Part shown: positions 34,196-47,050 of the stretch, piece after piece
Numbering within the stretch: the first letter of the stretch is position 1
How the letters are laid out: each line of letters begins with the position of its first letter
Assembly: GCA_949751835.1 (NCBI GenBank)
Contig: CATKHK010000019.1
Span: 310,001-374,000, forward strand
Length of the DNA: 64,000 nt
From: Blepharisma japonicum
Lineage: Eukaryota; Ciliophora; Heterotrichea; Heterotrichida; Blepharismidae
Direction: 5' to 3'
The notes under the pieces: model-generated
Database searches by the model: none
What the model was told of the DNA's origin: nothing
Seen by the model: only the letters and a program-made list of their open reading frames with translations
Position numbers and translations under genes: made by a program

Positions 34196-34815
34196 TTTAA
34201 TATGAAATTTGAATTTAAATCAATTTTTAAATAAAGACCTAAGATCAAAAATCTGTTAATTCTTATTCAGAGCACCCTATAAATATCGATAAAATGTTTA
34301 GATAAAAATTTAATTTTTGTCATTGTTTAAAAATAATTAACAGCTGTTACAGTAATAAAAAAAATAAAGAAATTGCTTATTAGTGTGAAATAATTTTTTT
34401 TTTTTAAGGAAAATTCTGCCGTTTTGGTCTATTTATTGCTTAAGGCTAAATTGTGAATTTTTCAAACATTATGGATTTTATTTTAATCTTTACAGTTCTA
34501 TCAAGCTATAAGCCATTTCAAACATCTAAAGGTTTAAAAATTTACCATTCTAATAAAAAAAATAAATTTTTAGCTCAATTACTTTATTATTCTTATTATC
34601 CATTTCCCTCATAAGACTAATAACATTAATAAATTTTTATTTAACAGAATTCTCACCAAGATATAAGTTTTTTATTTCTCCAACAATTATTATGTCAATA
34701 ATATCAATTATAACAAATCTGCTAAAAGTTAGTCCAAATTAATGATAAAATTTTAACATAATTTCTTATCCACATTATCCCTTTACTAGAGTTGGCTGTA
34801 ATAAAATCATAAATA
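34196..34815. other. AT-rich intergenic upstream of V3
   Basis: 620 bp, very AT-rich, with no coding frame. Its last about 80 bp (CTAGAG(T/C)(T/T)GGCTG followed by ATAA runs) resemble the sequence just before V4 at about 57,465-57,496, so a shared proximal promoter is likely. Confidence 0.4.
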
Positions 34816-37800
34816 ATGACTCTGCCGCTTAGCTATTTCTCAATTCTCATATTGTATGCATTGTTCACAAATTCCGCTTCTTCAGTCGAACTAATGGTGG
34901 TTCAAGATAATATTGTCAGTATAAATTCATTGTGGAATTTTGTTTCAATGAAAAACTTCTTTCAGAGCTCAAATACTTTGATAGACTGATATTATTGCTC
35001 GATCTCAGAAATACCTAAATGCATTGAGAAATACCCAAATACATCTGTAATACTTAATTTATTAGACGACTTAAGTATTCAGTTTGAAGTGTCTCAACTA
35101 TGTAAAGAATATAAGATTATCCATTTAGTTTTGCAAGACGAACTAGTTTATCGTGACGAATGAACTTATTCTGCAATTTCGTCTCAATATAATAGGCTCG
35201 ATGCATTTTTTTCTTTATTGAAGCATTATAATTGAGATAAAGGGATTGTTTTTACTAATAATTTTGATCAAGACATTTTTACAAATTTTACTTCAGATTT
35301 TAAGGTCTTGACAATTGAAAATAAAACAGACATTGACAATTTAATAAAGCGAGTTGTAATGCCTATGGGCTCCTCACTTTATTATATCTTTGCGAGTAGC
35401 GATGAATCTGACGTCATACAAAATAACTTAGTATTATCAAATTTATTAATTAGTGGGAACGGGCTTATTCTTAATCAGAAAGGAGGATATAATTGTAGAG
35501 TAGAAGGAGCTTTAATTATTACTGATATGGGTCAAGAAGAAACGTGCTGTGAAGAAGATTATTTGGCGAATTCTGTTATAAATTTGTTGTCTTATATAGC
35601 CAAAAATGCTGAAACTTCTTCAGAAATAAAATTACTGCTTGAGAAACAATTTAAGACACACTATAGCGAAAATAAATTTTCTCTAGTTAATATACAAAAT
35701 GGTGAGAGAGTTGTAATTGGAACAATTATAGAAAACAATATTAAATTTTACAATGACACAATTTTCCCTGGTAAGACTAAATCAATTCCAAAGTCAACTA
35801 AAAAAATTATAAATTTTAGTATCGGCGATGGATCAACCAATCCAAATTCCCCTCCATCAACTGTTGGGACAATTGGGGCAAGAGGGTCTTACGTTGCCCA
35901 AAAATTTCTAAATGAAGGTCTTTTAGATATCCTTTTAAACTTCCAAGTACAACTTTTTAGTTTTGACTGTGGAACTACTGTTTACAATGAAACCTTTGCA
36001 AAAGCTTGCTTTAAAAAAGACTATAATAATATCGGATTAGCATATTTGTCACCATTTGGGTCATCTCCAACTGTTGGGACATTGAAATTGTTCAAAAAAA
36101 TGAATTGAACAATTCCAGTAATCGGCTCAACGAACTCAGAAGCCACGCTTAATTCCACAACTATATATCCTATGTACACAAGGGTCTGGCCTTCAAGCTC
36201 CTTTTCCTATTCTTTGCAGCCTGTTCTATTGAGAGCTCTTGGGTGAAAAAGTGCAGCTATTATGTATCAAAATGATAGCTGAGGACAAACTGGGTATTTT
36301 TATGCAACCCAAGGAGCAGCAAACCACAATTTAGATTTAATAAATCCTATTGAAACGAGGGTCCTTCCTGCTACGCTTGATAGAGCTGGCATTCAAAACT
36401 ACACTAAAGTAATTCAAGGAGTAATTGACTCACAAGCACGATTGATTATTTTCATTTTTCAATCTCCTTTATGTAATTATGTGCTGGAAACATTTTATGA
36501 TTTAGGGATGAGAAAAGGCGATATAATTGTATTTACTCCTTTGGCCGATTTTTTATCTGACTTTGCAAAAAGTGATAACTATACATACAAAAGATTAGAG
36601 CTTGGATCTCCTATGATCACTTTCTTTGGCCAGCAATGAGTAGGAAGTATAGGTCAAGCTGCATTATCAAGAATGTTGCAGCTTTACAATAATTCTTCTC
36701 CGAGTGCATATGCTGCATATTGATTTGATGGCTTGTTTTCAGCAGCTTATGCTGTTGATTATATGATTAATCGAGGAAGAGACTACACTGATCCACTTAA
36801 ACTCGAAAGTACAATAAGAAGTGTCCAATTCGTAGGATGCACTGGAACCGTAACAATAGAAAAAGAGAGTAATGACCGAATCTTATCAAAATTCGACGTC
36901 CAAACAAATAAATTCGATTCTAATGGAAATGTTGTTAAATACATCATTGGAGCGCTAAGACCTTTAAGTACACACATTTTGCAAATTACTAATCCAATTA
37001 TCTACTCTGATGGAACTACAATAAAGCCTATAGATTTAAGAAACCAAGACAGTTCTTGTCCTTTCCCTGATGATGCAGTTAAAACTTTTATTAAGGGGAA
37101 AATCCTCGTTTTTGGGATTTGTTTTGCTATTGCTTTGGTTTCTATAGTAATTACTTTATATATATGGAAGAGATGATGGAATGTTCAAATAGATGAACTC
37201 AAAGATAAGCAGGAAATTTCTTTTCCTGATGTAATTGTTGGAGCAACTATTGTTATAGAATTCTTTCAGTATTCCTCAATGGGTCCTAACTTTTCCATGA
37301 TAAGTCCATTTTTAGCTGAAATTAGCAATCCTTTTGGCTTAGAATTGCAAAATATCATCAAACTCAAAAACGGAGTATTTTGAGTCGTTGTGGATATTGT
37401 TTTTGGATCAATAGTCTTATGAATTTCTATGTGTATGGTAATTTTGCTCCGCTTAGATGAGAAATATGCCTGCATATCTCCTTTTAGATTTATTGCTTGG
37501 TGTGCTGACTATTTAATGCCGATTTTAGGAAATTTGTGCTTTATTCCATTTATTTCAATTTGTCTTGACATTTTTGTATGTGATGAATCAATCGGAGATA
37601 ACTTTACAGATAGCTTTCTAGCCAAAGACTGCTATTATTTCTGTTGAAAAGATGAACATTTAGTGTATGCAATAATATCATTTATTGCCCTCGTATGCTA
37701 CTGTCCACTTGCAGTATTTTGCAGACCGTTATGACAAGAACTGCAGCATCTTTTACATGTAAAAACTACTCCTTTATTTCTAATGGTAAAAACTATAGTG

Positions 37801-38226
37801 CAACTCATTTTAATTGTCCTGAATAAAACGCTTAAAAGAGCGACAGGATTAGGACATGGAATTGTCTTTACTGTTACAATGGTCGGCTATGTTGTTTTTA
37901 TATATAAATTCAAGCCTTATAATTATCCTAGATTTAGCTGGTGGCAAATATTGGTTATGATTGGAGTGGTTTGGCTTGCATTTTTATCTACAATATGTAT
38001 AGGTCTTGGATATGGCTCACTAATTTTTCTTATAGTTCTTATTTTTGGATGGGTTGCTATAGTGTGCATAGGAATTTATGTGCAAAAGAGAAAATATCCC
38101 AGTATGTTATATAGAAAAAAAGGTCAAACTGTTACAGATTTATTCAAATTTACATTTGGAAAGAATTCAACATTTACGTTAAAAAAAGTAGTTCCAAACT
38201 ATGAGAAAGGAAGTAGTGAATTGTAG
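34816..38226 (+). CDS. family V receptor 3: tandem venus-flytrap, eight-pass membrane protein
   Basis: An intact frame of 1,136 residues from ATG 34816 to TAG 38226. Signal peptide SYFSILILYALFTNSASS. Module 1 ends with FSLVNIQNGERVVIG. Module 2 contains VLLRALGWKSAAIMYQNDSWG and ends in FVGCTGTVTIEKESNDRIL. The linker carries Cys in SSCPFPDD. Membrane segments start near residue 761 (ILVFGICFAIALVSIVITLYI), then about seven between residues 854 and 1,088. A large conserved loop reads SICLDIFVCDESIGDNFTDSFLAKDCYYFCW, possibly disulphide-bonded. It is very similar to V4 over the whole length. About half of its Trp are TGA. Role inferred: surface chemoreceptor; ligand unknown. Confidence 0.86.
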
Positions 38227-38899
38227 AGGACAATCATAGAGGGTTTATTTTTAACAGAATCATAAAATTTTTTTAGTAAAAAGGGTTTATAAGGATTATA
38301 AAAGATAAAGAATATTTAAAATCGAAATTTATTAATAATTTTTTTTTGATTGAAAGTGCCAACTTTTAAGCAATATTAAACTTGTATTGTCCACATATCA
38401 ATAGTGAACTTAATTGTTTTTTTTTCTGTTATTAATATGAATAGCTACTTAATGTTCAAGTGCTATTAAAAATGATAAGAATGAAGTCATGTTTGAAGCT
38501 ATTAAGAGCAAGACTTGAAATAATAATTAACTCTAAATAAAGCAAAAAATTTTGGTGAGTTGATAATATTTATTATGGGATATCAGTTCAAATAAGGAAA
38601 ATTTATTTGGACATGCCAAAACAAATCTTTATATCAGTTCTTTACTTTGCTGCAATTTTAAGTTTAATTTTAATATTTAAATAGTAAGTTTTTTTAGTTA
38701 AGAATAAAACCTTCTTACTCAAACAATCCTTAATTTTTCATAGATAAAATTATTATTCATAATATTATATTAGTCTAAGGTTTCAAGTAATAAAGATTTT
38801 TATATTTTTAATGAAAATATATAGAGTGTTGCTACTAACTATCAAAGTTAGAAAAAGTATATAAGGGTATGTATTTATATATATGAATTTTTTTTCTAT
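38227..38899. repeat. copy 1 of the family L 5'-flank repeat
   Basis: Within this non-coding stretch, about 38,385-38,880 matches the upstream flanks of L genes (compare 41,110-41,460, 48,160-48,510, 61,545-61,960 and 62,270-62,720). Shared landmarks are AATATGAATAGCTA, then AAAAATGATAAGAATG, then CTAAATAAA(A/G)CAAAA. It leads into a decayed L start codon region at about 38,900, so it is the promoter of a lost gene. Confidence 0.55.
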
Positions 38900-39360
38900 C
38901 AATGACTATTGCACTTGCATTAATTTTCTTGAAATGAGATTTTTTAAAATTCATGACCATATAAAATTTTTAAAAAATAAAAATAAACTTTCCCATAATA
39001 CGAGCGATCAAAATTATTTTGCTCAATCAAGGAAAATGGCTTAGAATTTAGAATTTAATTTAAATATAAATTTAAAATAATTACCCCTTTGTTAGCGAGT
39101 GCAAATGCTTCCTCGACACTGAAAAGGTTCAAAAAGTAATTTTGCTCGAATTATTTTTCTTGGCACACAGATTCAAAATATATAGAAAATCAAAGAAAAT
39201 TATAGTCTTCATTTGAGAATTTATTTGAGAATTTAAATATAATAATCGCTATATCGAGCTACTTTATACCCATTTTTTCTAATTCGTAAATTTACTTTAG
39301 TTCTAAATCTCTATAACTCATTTGGGACCTCATTGCATCCCTAGATTAAGATTGCTTGGC
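38900..39360 (+). pseudogene. decayed family L remnant (start plus membrane-part fragment)
   Basis: At 38,903 a start-like stretch (ATGACTATTGCACTTGCATTA) resembles the first exon of L genes. From about 39,150 to 39,350 the DNA matches the membrane part of L3 around 55,890-56,080 (KIYRKSKKI, then NRYIELLYYPFF, then INLYNSSG). Everything between has been lost and the frames are broken. The same remnant recurs in unit B at about 45,907-46,340. Confidence 0.6.
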
Positions 39361-41110
39361 TTTAACTTTCATCTCTCCTCCAATCTAAATTTATAGATTT
39401 TCTCCAAAATAGCGCAATAAGGCGTTTTCTCTGAATAGGCTAAAAGATCTTAGCACATGAAAGCCTATTATTCTTTTATCATTGTAAGTCACATAGAGTA
39501 AATGAGGAATTCAGCCCAATTAAGTCTAGAGAGCTTAATGAAATGCTATTTGATAAAAAGTTAGGCCTTTACCTGTATATTCAGATTTTTAGTAGTCATA
39601 GTGGGACAAAGCTTTTTTGCAATTGCGATTTAAAAATATTTTCAAAGCCTCTATAGTTATCTTGATAAAAACTTAAAAATTCAAAAAACAAGTTTTTAAT
39701 AGATGTTTTCAATTTAATTTGAAACACAAACACAATTCTATAAGCTCACTTTACTGCTTTAAAAGCACGTAACCTCTTGTGATTTTAAATTTTGAGTTTT
39801 CATAGTTGAACACAAAAACATAACTCTATAAGCTCTCTTTACTGCCACTATTGACTTTAATATTTTGAATTTTCAAGTCCTTATAGCCAACTTGGTAAAG
39901 TTTAAGAAATTTTTAATAGACGCTTTTCAACGTAACTTGAAACCCAAACACAACTCTATAAGCTTTCTTTACTGCCAAAAAAAGATGGAGCCACATGTGA
40001 TTTTTAAATTTTGAGTTTTCATGGTCTCTAAGTTGGCTAATCCTGTGTAATTTATTAACGATTTTGATAATCTTAATGATAAAAAAATTAAAAAATTATG
40101 GTAAATCCCATCTTTAATTTTCAATTATAAGTCAGAATAGGCCTGGAGAACAAGCCAAAAAATGTAAAATTCCAATTTTTGCAAGAAATCAAAGCTTTAC
40201 AACCTTTCAGGAAAAGGCTTTACTTGGCACTTACCATTTTATTAAGTTCTATAGACTGAATTAGGCTAAATTCAATTATTCTATATGCCTTCCAATGACA
40301 AAGGAAAAGCAAGCTTTCATATGTTTAAGCTCTTTTGGTCTTTTAGTCAAGTAATAATATTTATAATAGTATCTTAAATAATAATAATAATAATTTTATT
40401 TTATATTCCTAACAATACTAAAGAAATAAAAATGTGAGGTTAGTAGAAATTGGACTCGTAAACGCATCCTATTTATTCAAAATGATAGCCTCCTATAATT
40501 CTCCTTTGAACTCTGAGAGCTATTGAGACTGCTTTTTTGAGACAAAGGCTATTTTTAGTCTGTTTAAAAGATCATGCCTCCTAGAAAGCTTCTCAACTAA
40601 AACTTTTAAACTTTTTTTTTTAAATTTTGGGAAAATTTATTGTGGCACCATAATTTGAGGTTTTTGGGACAATTTAATGTATTTTCTGATAATCTTATAA
40701 GTCTGATGCATTTTTAATTTAAATCTGATCTCAATTTATCTCTTCTGATAAAATTTGGCTCTAATCTTATATTTATATTTTTGAATTATTCTGATAAGAT
40801 TTAAAAAATAACTCCTTTAAATAAGTAAAGTTTTTTGCAACTAAATAGGGAGAGGGGAGTATATTAACTTAACAAACTTATAGAAATATATCCTCTTTTT
40901 ATTTTGTTTGACAATTAAATTACAATAAGAGATTAAACACACTTAGCATGCTGCGAATCAGAATATTTCTCATGGCTTTGACTTAAATGCAAAATGAATT
41001 CTAAGAATTCATTATCTTGTGTCTAAATAATTCTTGATTGCTTTTCAAAATAAATTTTCTTTTTAAGCTCCGATGAGAATTCATGAAAATAAATAGCTTT
41101 ATTTAAATAT
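39360..41110. other. long non-coding block, unit A
   Basis: About 1.75 kb without any frame of coding quality on either strand, conserved in unit B (about 46,340-48,160). It holds three degenerate tandem repeats (39,700-40,035) and otherwise unremarkable AT-rich sequence. I see no terminal inverted repeats, tRNA or telomere sequence. Possible explanations are a decayed element, a retained germline-limited segment or a non-coding transcript. Confidence 0.45.
39700..40035. repeat. three degenerate tandem repeats of about 110 bp, unit A
   Basis: Three successive copies begin near 39,700, 39,805 and 39,915. Each contains GAAACACAAACACAA-like sequence, then CTATAAGCTC(T/A)CTTTACTGC, then an A-rich stretch and TTTTAAATTTTGAGTTTTCA. 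Copies differ from each other by many substitutions and small indels. The corresponding set in unit B is at about 46,690-47,050. Confidence 0.7.
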
Positions 41111-41466
41111 CAATATTTATTTCTGATATATGATATGAATAACTAACTATTGTTTATTTTCAATTTAAAAATGATAAGAACGATATCATATTTAGAGTTG
41201 TTAAGAGCAAGCCTCGAAAACTAACTTATAATCTAAATAAAACAAAAATGGTTGATATTATTTGCTTTAATATTTTTAAAGGAATATTGATTCAAATAAA
41301 GAAAATTTTATTTTAGAGTTATCAAATATCAGTCTTCCCTCTATTAAAATTTTAATTTTAATATTAAAAAATTTTTTTTAGAGTTAAGAATAATGATATT
41401 CTTAGAAAAAGCATAAAGTAATCCTTCATAATTATTGATTTATATGCCTAATTATTTTTATAATAA
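41110..41466 (+). promoter_or_regulatory. 5' flank of L1 (conserved class-1 flank)
   Basis: This flank is repeated ahead of L2 and, in weaker form, ahead of remnants and L4. Conserved landmarks are TGATATGAATAACTAA, TTTAAAAATGATAAGAACG, TTAAGAGCAAGCCTCGAAA and CTAAATAAAACAAAAATGG. The start codon sits immediately after ATAATAA, implying a very short leader. Conservation over many decayed copies reflects shared descent and perhaps promoter function. Confidence 0.45.
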
Positions 41467-44400
41467 ATGATTATTACGCTTGCAGTAATTTTCTCGATTT
41501 TCTCGTCAGCAGGTAAAATTTATTAAGGTTCCAACTATGTATTTATTTATCAATTATTCCAAGACATTGGAGAAGTTGTTAGAGATTTCGGCTTAGATGG
41601 GCATCATGCAGTCAATGGCTTCACAGCTGAAGTCGAAAACGATTCCAATTGCATTCTAACTGATAGAGGTGCTTATTTTGATGGGTCAACTCTAGTAACT
41701 CCCCCAGGTAATTCAGTAGTCCAAAGCCCATTATCAGTTCCAACATCCTTTGCGCTTATGTTTTGGATAATGATTATTTCAGATGGAACGATATTTTCTC
41801 GCTATGACAGCTCCAATAACATTTTGATAAAAATTAGTGTTTCATCAGGTTCTATGAGTTTTTGAGCACATACATCTGACCAAAGTTTCCCAGCAGCTGG
41901 AAATAATGGGCCAAGTTATTCAATAACTTATAGTAATTTCTATATAGATGAATGGCGCTTTATTACAGCAGTAGCAGACTTTCCTTCAACACAAACAACA
42001 GAAACACTTTATATAGAGAGCAACTATAACCAAGTAATTTTTACAGGAAGCTATATTAATGACGGGCTTGCTTATGGGACACATATAGGCTGCGATCCGA
42101 CTTGCACTGGCGGATTTACTGGATATATTTATTTAATGATCTTGGAAAACAATGCAAAATACTTATCAAGTATTCAAAATTTATATTCAACTTCTTGTTC
42201 TGGCTGCTCGTACTGCCGAAATTCGCAACCTTGCATATCAACTTGCGCCAACCCTCGGTACCCTGATAGTTGCTCTTCACAATGTAATTGTGCGAATAAC
42301 GCAATAGGTGGCTGCTCAGATTCAGACATAAATGCATGCCAAATATGTGATTCTTCATGCTCAAGGACTTGCTCAGGTCTAACATCAAACGATTGCCAAG
42401 ATATTAAGGCTACCTACTGTAAACAAATGAATCCAAGTAATCCAAATCATCCATATTCCCCAATTCAAAAAACTTGTTTATGAAATGTGGTCTGTCCCAT
42501 CAACTGCTACTATTGTGAGGTTGATCCTACTTGCATACAGTGCGATCCCGGATATTTTGTTGATAATACAGGAAACTGCATACAATGTGATTCGAGTTGT
42601 ACTGAATGCTCAGGGTCAGCGACTCATTGCTTAAGTTGTTCTGCGTCAGGATATTCTCCTTCGCTTACAAATGGAGCTTGCCAATGTACAACATCGGAAT
42701 ATGAAATATCTTCAAGTCCTTTAACATGTGGCAGCTGCCATTCATCATGTAGCACGTGTGCTGGTTCTGGAAGCAATAATTGCAATACCTGTGCAGATTC
42801 TGCTATCATCCCTGTATCAATTCCTGGAGCTTGTTCATGCCCATCTAATAAATACATAGCTCAAAAAGCTACTCTACTTTGCAAAGACTGTGACTCATCT
42901 TGCAGTTCATGCAGTGGTCCATCTAGTAATGACTGCCTGACTTGTCCCAATTCAATTGTTTTATCATCTACACCAAGCTCTTGCACTTGCAGCTCAAACG
43001 AATATATGTCAATATTAAATCCTAAAACTTGCAGCCCTTGTCATAGCTCCTGCGCTACATGCTCTGGAGGGTTATTAACAAATTGTTTAAGTTGTGCAAA
43101 TTCAGTTGTAATGAGCTCTAGCCCTGGACAATGCATATGTGCATCAAATCAATATAAATCTCAAGATTCTCCATTAGTATGCACAAACTGCGACTCAGTT
43201 TGCAGTACCTGCTCAGGACCTTTACCAACAGACTGTACATCATGCCTGGACTCTTCTATAACTTTATCCTCAAACCCAGGGTATTGTGCTTGTGAAACAT
43301 CACAATATATTGTATCTAAATCTCCTTTTATCTGCGGGGACTGTAATGAAAACTGCTACTCATGCTCTGGATGAGGCGAAAATAATTGTTTATCTTGTAA
43401 AAATAGTGAAATTACTCCAAGTTCTGATGGGTACTGCAAGTGTAAAGATAATGAATATATAATATCGATGACGAATTTACAATGTGGAGCTTGCGATTCA
43501 AGCTGCAATTCATGTGCAGGCCCAGATCCTGACCAATGCTTAACATGCAAAGATTCCAGTGTAGCACTGCAAGTTCAACCTTCGTCATGTTCAAGCTCTG
43601 CAAATGAAAATAGCTCTAAAAGTAAAAACGAGCTTAAGGGTTATGCTAAAATTGGTGGGTATTTTGTAGCAGGAGGTCTTGAAGCTTCTGGATTTTTTAT
43701 TTCCGTAATAGAGGGAAAAACAGGTACATTATGGACTTATGTTAATATCGTTCAGCTTTTAGCTTTTATTCCACTTCAAAATATTGAAATTCCTGATAAT
43801 CTTTATGAATTCTGAAAAGCTTTTCTTTCTTGAACAATAATACCAAGCTTAGGAGAGTTTTTTTATGGAAAAGGAGGGGCTGACGATGTAACACCATATT
43901 CGAACTGGGAAAAATATGGATACACAGGAAGTTCATTTTTAGTTAATGGAGGTGGGATGTTTTTAATTGCTTTGATAGTTATAACATTATGAATTATTGT
44001 CTACTCTCTCAAAATTTGTTCAAATGAAAAAGTTCAAAAGATTAGAATTTCACTATTATCAAAATTCAAATACAATGCTTTTATAAGGTTATGGCTTGAA
44101 ATTTATATTTTGCTGATGGCAGCAAATATAGTTGGAATAAATAACCTATTATTTACAAGTCCAAGCGCATTTATTGACTCAATTTTGTCGATATTAATTC
44201 TTTTATTAAGTATTTTACTCCAAATTATATTTTTTGTCGTTGTATACATAAACAGATTCAAAGTATATAGAAAATCAAAAAAAATTACAGAGAAATATGG
44301 ATCTTTATTTGAAGAATTCAAATTTAGTAATCACTATATTGAGCTACTTTATTACCCATTTTTTCTCTTTCGCAGATTTATCTTAGTTATAAATCTATAC

Positions 44401-44883
44401 AATTCATCTAGAATTCCATTATTTCAATCAATTATTAATGTATTTCATTCTATAGCAGAAGTATTATATTTATTCAAATATTGTCATTTCAAAGAAAAAG
44501 AAACTCACTGAATAAATTTGGCGGGGGAACTTCTTGTAGCAGTGTCGTTTTTATTAACTTGTCCATACATATATGATATTCCTTCAATTTTAGATGATGC
44601 AATTCAAGTTACTGTAATTTCTTTAACATTTTCATATTTGATAGCGAGTTATTATTTTTTAATAGCAAAAATATATGCCACTATTAAGGCCAAACTTAAA
44701 AAGAAGACCAATATAGTAGTAATTCCCGAAGCCGTGAAAATAAATGAATCTGAATTAAATGACTTTCAAATAAAAATTCCACAAAACGACCTATTAAACT
44801 TAAGAAGCACAGCCTATAATTCGAATGAAACAATATTAAGCCAAAGAGATGAGCTGAAAGTTGTCGATCAAGAGAATAGATAG
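41467..44883 (+). CDS. family L protein 1: laminin-G-like, furin-type Cys-rich, multi-pass membrane protein
   Basis: Exon 1 is 41467-41512; a 15-nt intron (41513-41527, GTAAAATTTATTAAG) carries an in-frame stop. Exon 2 runs to TAG 44883. A second GT..AG 15-mer at 41933-41947 is probably an intron too, giving 1,128 residues (1,133 if retained). A signal peptide is followed by a laminin-G/concanavalin-like domain (about 35-220, ending FTGYIYLMILEN). Then come furin-like Cys repeats (about 230-700) in the pattern CxxC..CxxC (CDSSCTECSGSATHCLSC). About six or more membrane segments follow (LEIYILLMAANIVGINNLL, SILILLLSILLQIIFFVVVYI, VTVISLTFSYLIASYYFLIA), then a polar tail. Such ciliate proteins, often annotated as growth-factor-receptor Cys-rich, are surface proteins of unknown function. 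Confidence 0.86.
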
Positions 44884-45663
44884 ATCTTATTGCCCTCTTA
44901 TTTGATAAATAATAACGCTTATAGGTATTTTTAAATCAAATTTTAAAGCAAAATGTATAAATTGTTTTCCTTTATTCAACTTATATCTTTAAAATTTTAA
45001 AATCAAAATATTTAATGCGTTTACATATCTATTTTAATTTTTAATGTATTTTTCATGTTTTAAGATAATTCGCAAATTTAATTGTTAGTTTAAAAATGCT
45101 GAAATCCGTTATAAATGCCTAATTGTTTCATAAATAAATTTTAAAAAAATCTGATATCATCTTTAACTTTTTTATTTTCTCTAACGTGCTATCTCACTTG
45201 AATTCAGTACCAAAACATCTGTTCAAAATTATCGGAATTATAAATAAATAAGATTTCTATGTTATAAGGTTCTACCATTTTTTGATTCTAAAAAGTTTTG
45301 AGTTTTTTTATATATGTTTTTTCAGATTTTTCCTTAGACTTTATTGATTAAATATTTATCATTTATAATTAGTAATTCTGAGCGAAGAGTGCTTTTGAAT
45401 TAATGAATTGGAAATAATTAATAGCAGTTTTTACTATAATTTTAAAAATCAATAGAAAAGAATATTTCTCCTACCTATGGATTTTCCTATCGATTGAAGT
45501 TAAAAAAAAATAGCTGCATAATTTAAATTTCCACTTAATAGAATAATATGAAATTTTTATAATAAAAAGCATTTATAAAGACTATAAAAAGATAACAAAG
45601 ATTAAAATATAAATTTAATAGTAAAATTTAGTAATCGAAAGTTTCACTTTTTAAGTAATATTA
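44884..45663. other. 3' flank of L1 and AT-rich intergenic
   Basis: About 780 bp without a coding frame. The part to about 45,540 is repeated after L2 (51,931-52,596). The remainder (45,541-45,663) is unique, AT-rich and leads into an L-type promoter remnant. Confidence 0.45.
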
Positions 45664-45892
45664 TACTTAAGCAGTTATATATAAATGCACGTAAATATGC
45701 TTAATCAAATTTTCTTATAAATGAATACTATCCTTGCAGTAATTTTATCTATCTTATTATGTGCAGGTAACATTTATTTAGACTCAAACTTTGTGACTTT
45801 TATCGAAGCCAACTTCACAACTTTTTTTGACCTATTGTTTTTTGCGATTTGTTTTCCTTTTTTAGCCTATTTATTTTTGGCTTTTTATTCGC
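45664..45892 (+). pseudogene. 5' remnant of a family L gene of the L3 type
   Basis: The stretch from 45,664 matches the L3 promoter and first exon (53,061-53,180): same ACGTAAATATGCTTAATCAAA, ATG at 45721, and a perfect 15-nt intron at about 45,767-45,781 (GTAACATTTATTTAG). After about 45,800 similarity stops and unrelated T-rich sequence leads straight into duplication unit B. This is a gene cut short where unit B was joined. Confidence 0.68.
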
Positions 45893-46689
45893 AATTTTTT
45901 TTTCTATCAATGATTATTGCACTTGCATTAATTTTCTTGGAATGAGATTTTTTAAAATTCATGACCATATAAAATTTTTAAAAAATAAAAATAAACTTTC
46001 CCAAAATACGAGCGATCAAAATTATTTTACTCAATCAAGGAAAATGGCTTAGAATTTAGAATTTAATTTAAATATAAATTTAAAATAATTACCCCTTAGT
46101 TTGCGAGTGCAAATGCTTCCTCGATACTGAAAAGGTTCAAAAAGTAATTTTGCTCGAATTATTTTTCTTGGAACACAGATTCAAAATATATAGAAAATGA
46201 AAGAAAATTATAGTCTCCATTTGAGAATTTAAATATAATAATCGCTATATCGAGCTTATTTATACCCATTTTTCTAATTCGTAGATTTACTTTAGTTCTA
46301 AATCTCTATAACTCATTTAGGACCTCATTGTATCTAGATTAAGATTGTTTGGCTTTAACTTTCCTCTCTCCTCCAATCTAAACTTATAGATTTTCTCCAA
46401 AATAGCGCAATAAGGCGTTTTCTCTGAATAGACTAAAAGATCTTAGCACATGAAAGCCTATTATTCTTTTATCATTGTAAGGCACATAGAGTAAATGAGG
46501 AATTCAGCCCAATTAAGTCTAGAGAGCTTAATGAAATGGTATTTAAAAAAAATTAGGCCTTTACCTGCATATTCAGATTTTTAGTAGTCGTAGTGGGACA
46601 AAGCTTTTTTGCAATTGCGATTTAAAAATATTTTCAAAGCCTCTATAGTTATCTTGATAAAAACTTAAAAATTCAAAAATTAATTTTTA

Positions 46690-47050
46690 ATAGATGTTTT
46701 CAATTTAATTTGAAACACAAACACAATTCTTTTAGCTCACTTTACTGCCTTAAAAACACGTAACCGCTTGTGATTTTAAATTTTGAGTTTTCATAGTTGA
46801 GCACACAAAACATAACTCTATAAGCTCTCTTTACTGCATTAAAATGATATAGCCACTATTTTCTTTAATATTTTGGATTTTCAAGTCCTTATAGCCAACT
46901 TGGTCAAAATTTAAGAAATTTTTAATAGACGCTTTTCAACGTAACTTGAAACACAAACACAACTCTATGAGCTCTCTTTACTGCCAAAAAAAGATATAGC
47001 CACATGTGATTTTTAAATTTTGAGTTTTCATGGTCGCTAAGTTGGCTGAT
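46690..47050. repeat. three degenerate tandem repeats of about 110 bp, unit B
   Basis: Counterpart of the set at 39,700-40,035, with the same CACAAACACAA, CTTTACTGC and TTTTGAGTTTTCA landmarks in each of three copies. Each repeat resembles its counterpart in unit A more than its neighbours, so the triplication predates the unit duplication. Confidence 0.65.

Larger units (their letters stand above)
38886..45540 (+). repeat. segmental duplication unit A (about 6.7 kb)
   Basis: This unit comprises about 2.5 kb of mostly non-coding DNA followed by gene L1 and its 3' flank. It matches unit B (45,893-52,596) nearly base for base, with an offset drifting from about 7,007 to 7,056 through small indels. 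The left edge of similarity is at the T-run before TCTATCAATGA and the right edge at about 45,540. Most differences are scattered substitutions, so the copies are recent relative to the other paralogues here. Confidence 0.8.

Noticed and set aside
39700-40035. CRISPR-like or satellite array
   Set aside because: Only three degenerate units of about 110 bp, with no short exact repeats and spacers. The context is eukaryotic.
38227-41466. A transposon with transposase or reverse transcriptase in the long non-coding blocks
   Set aside because: No frame of suitable length or motif on either strand, and no terminal inverted repeats seen at the unit edges.
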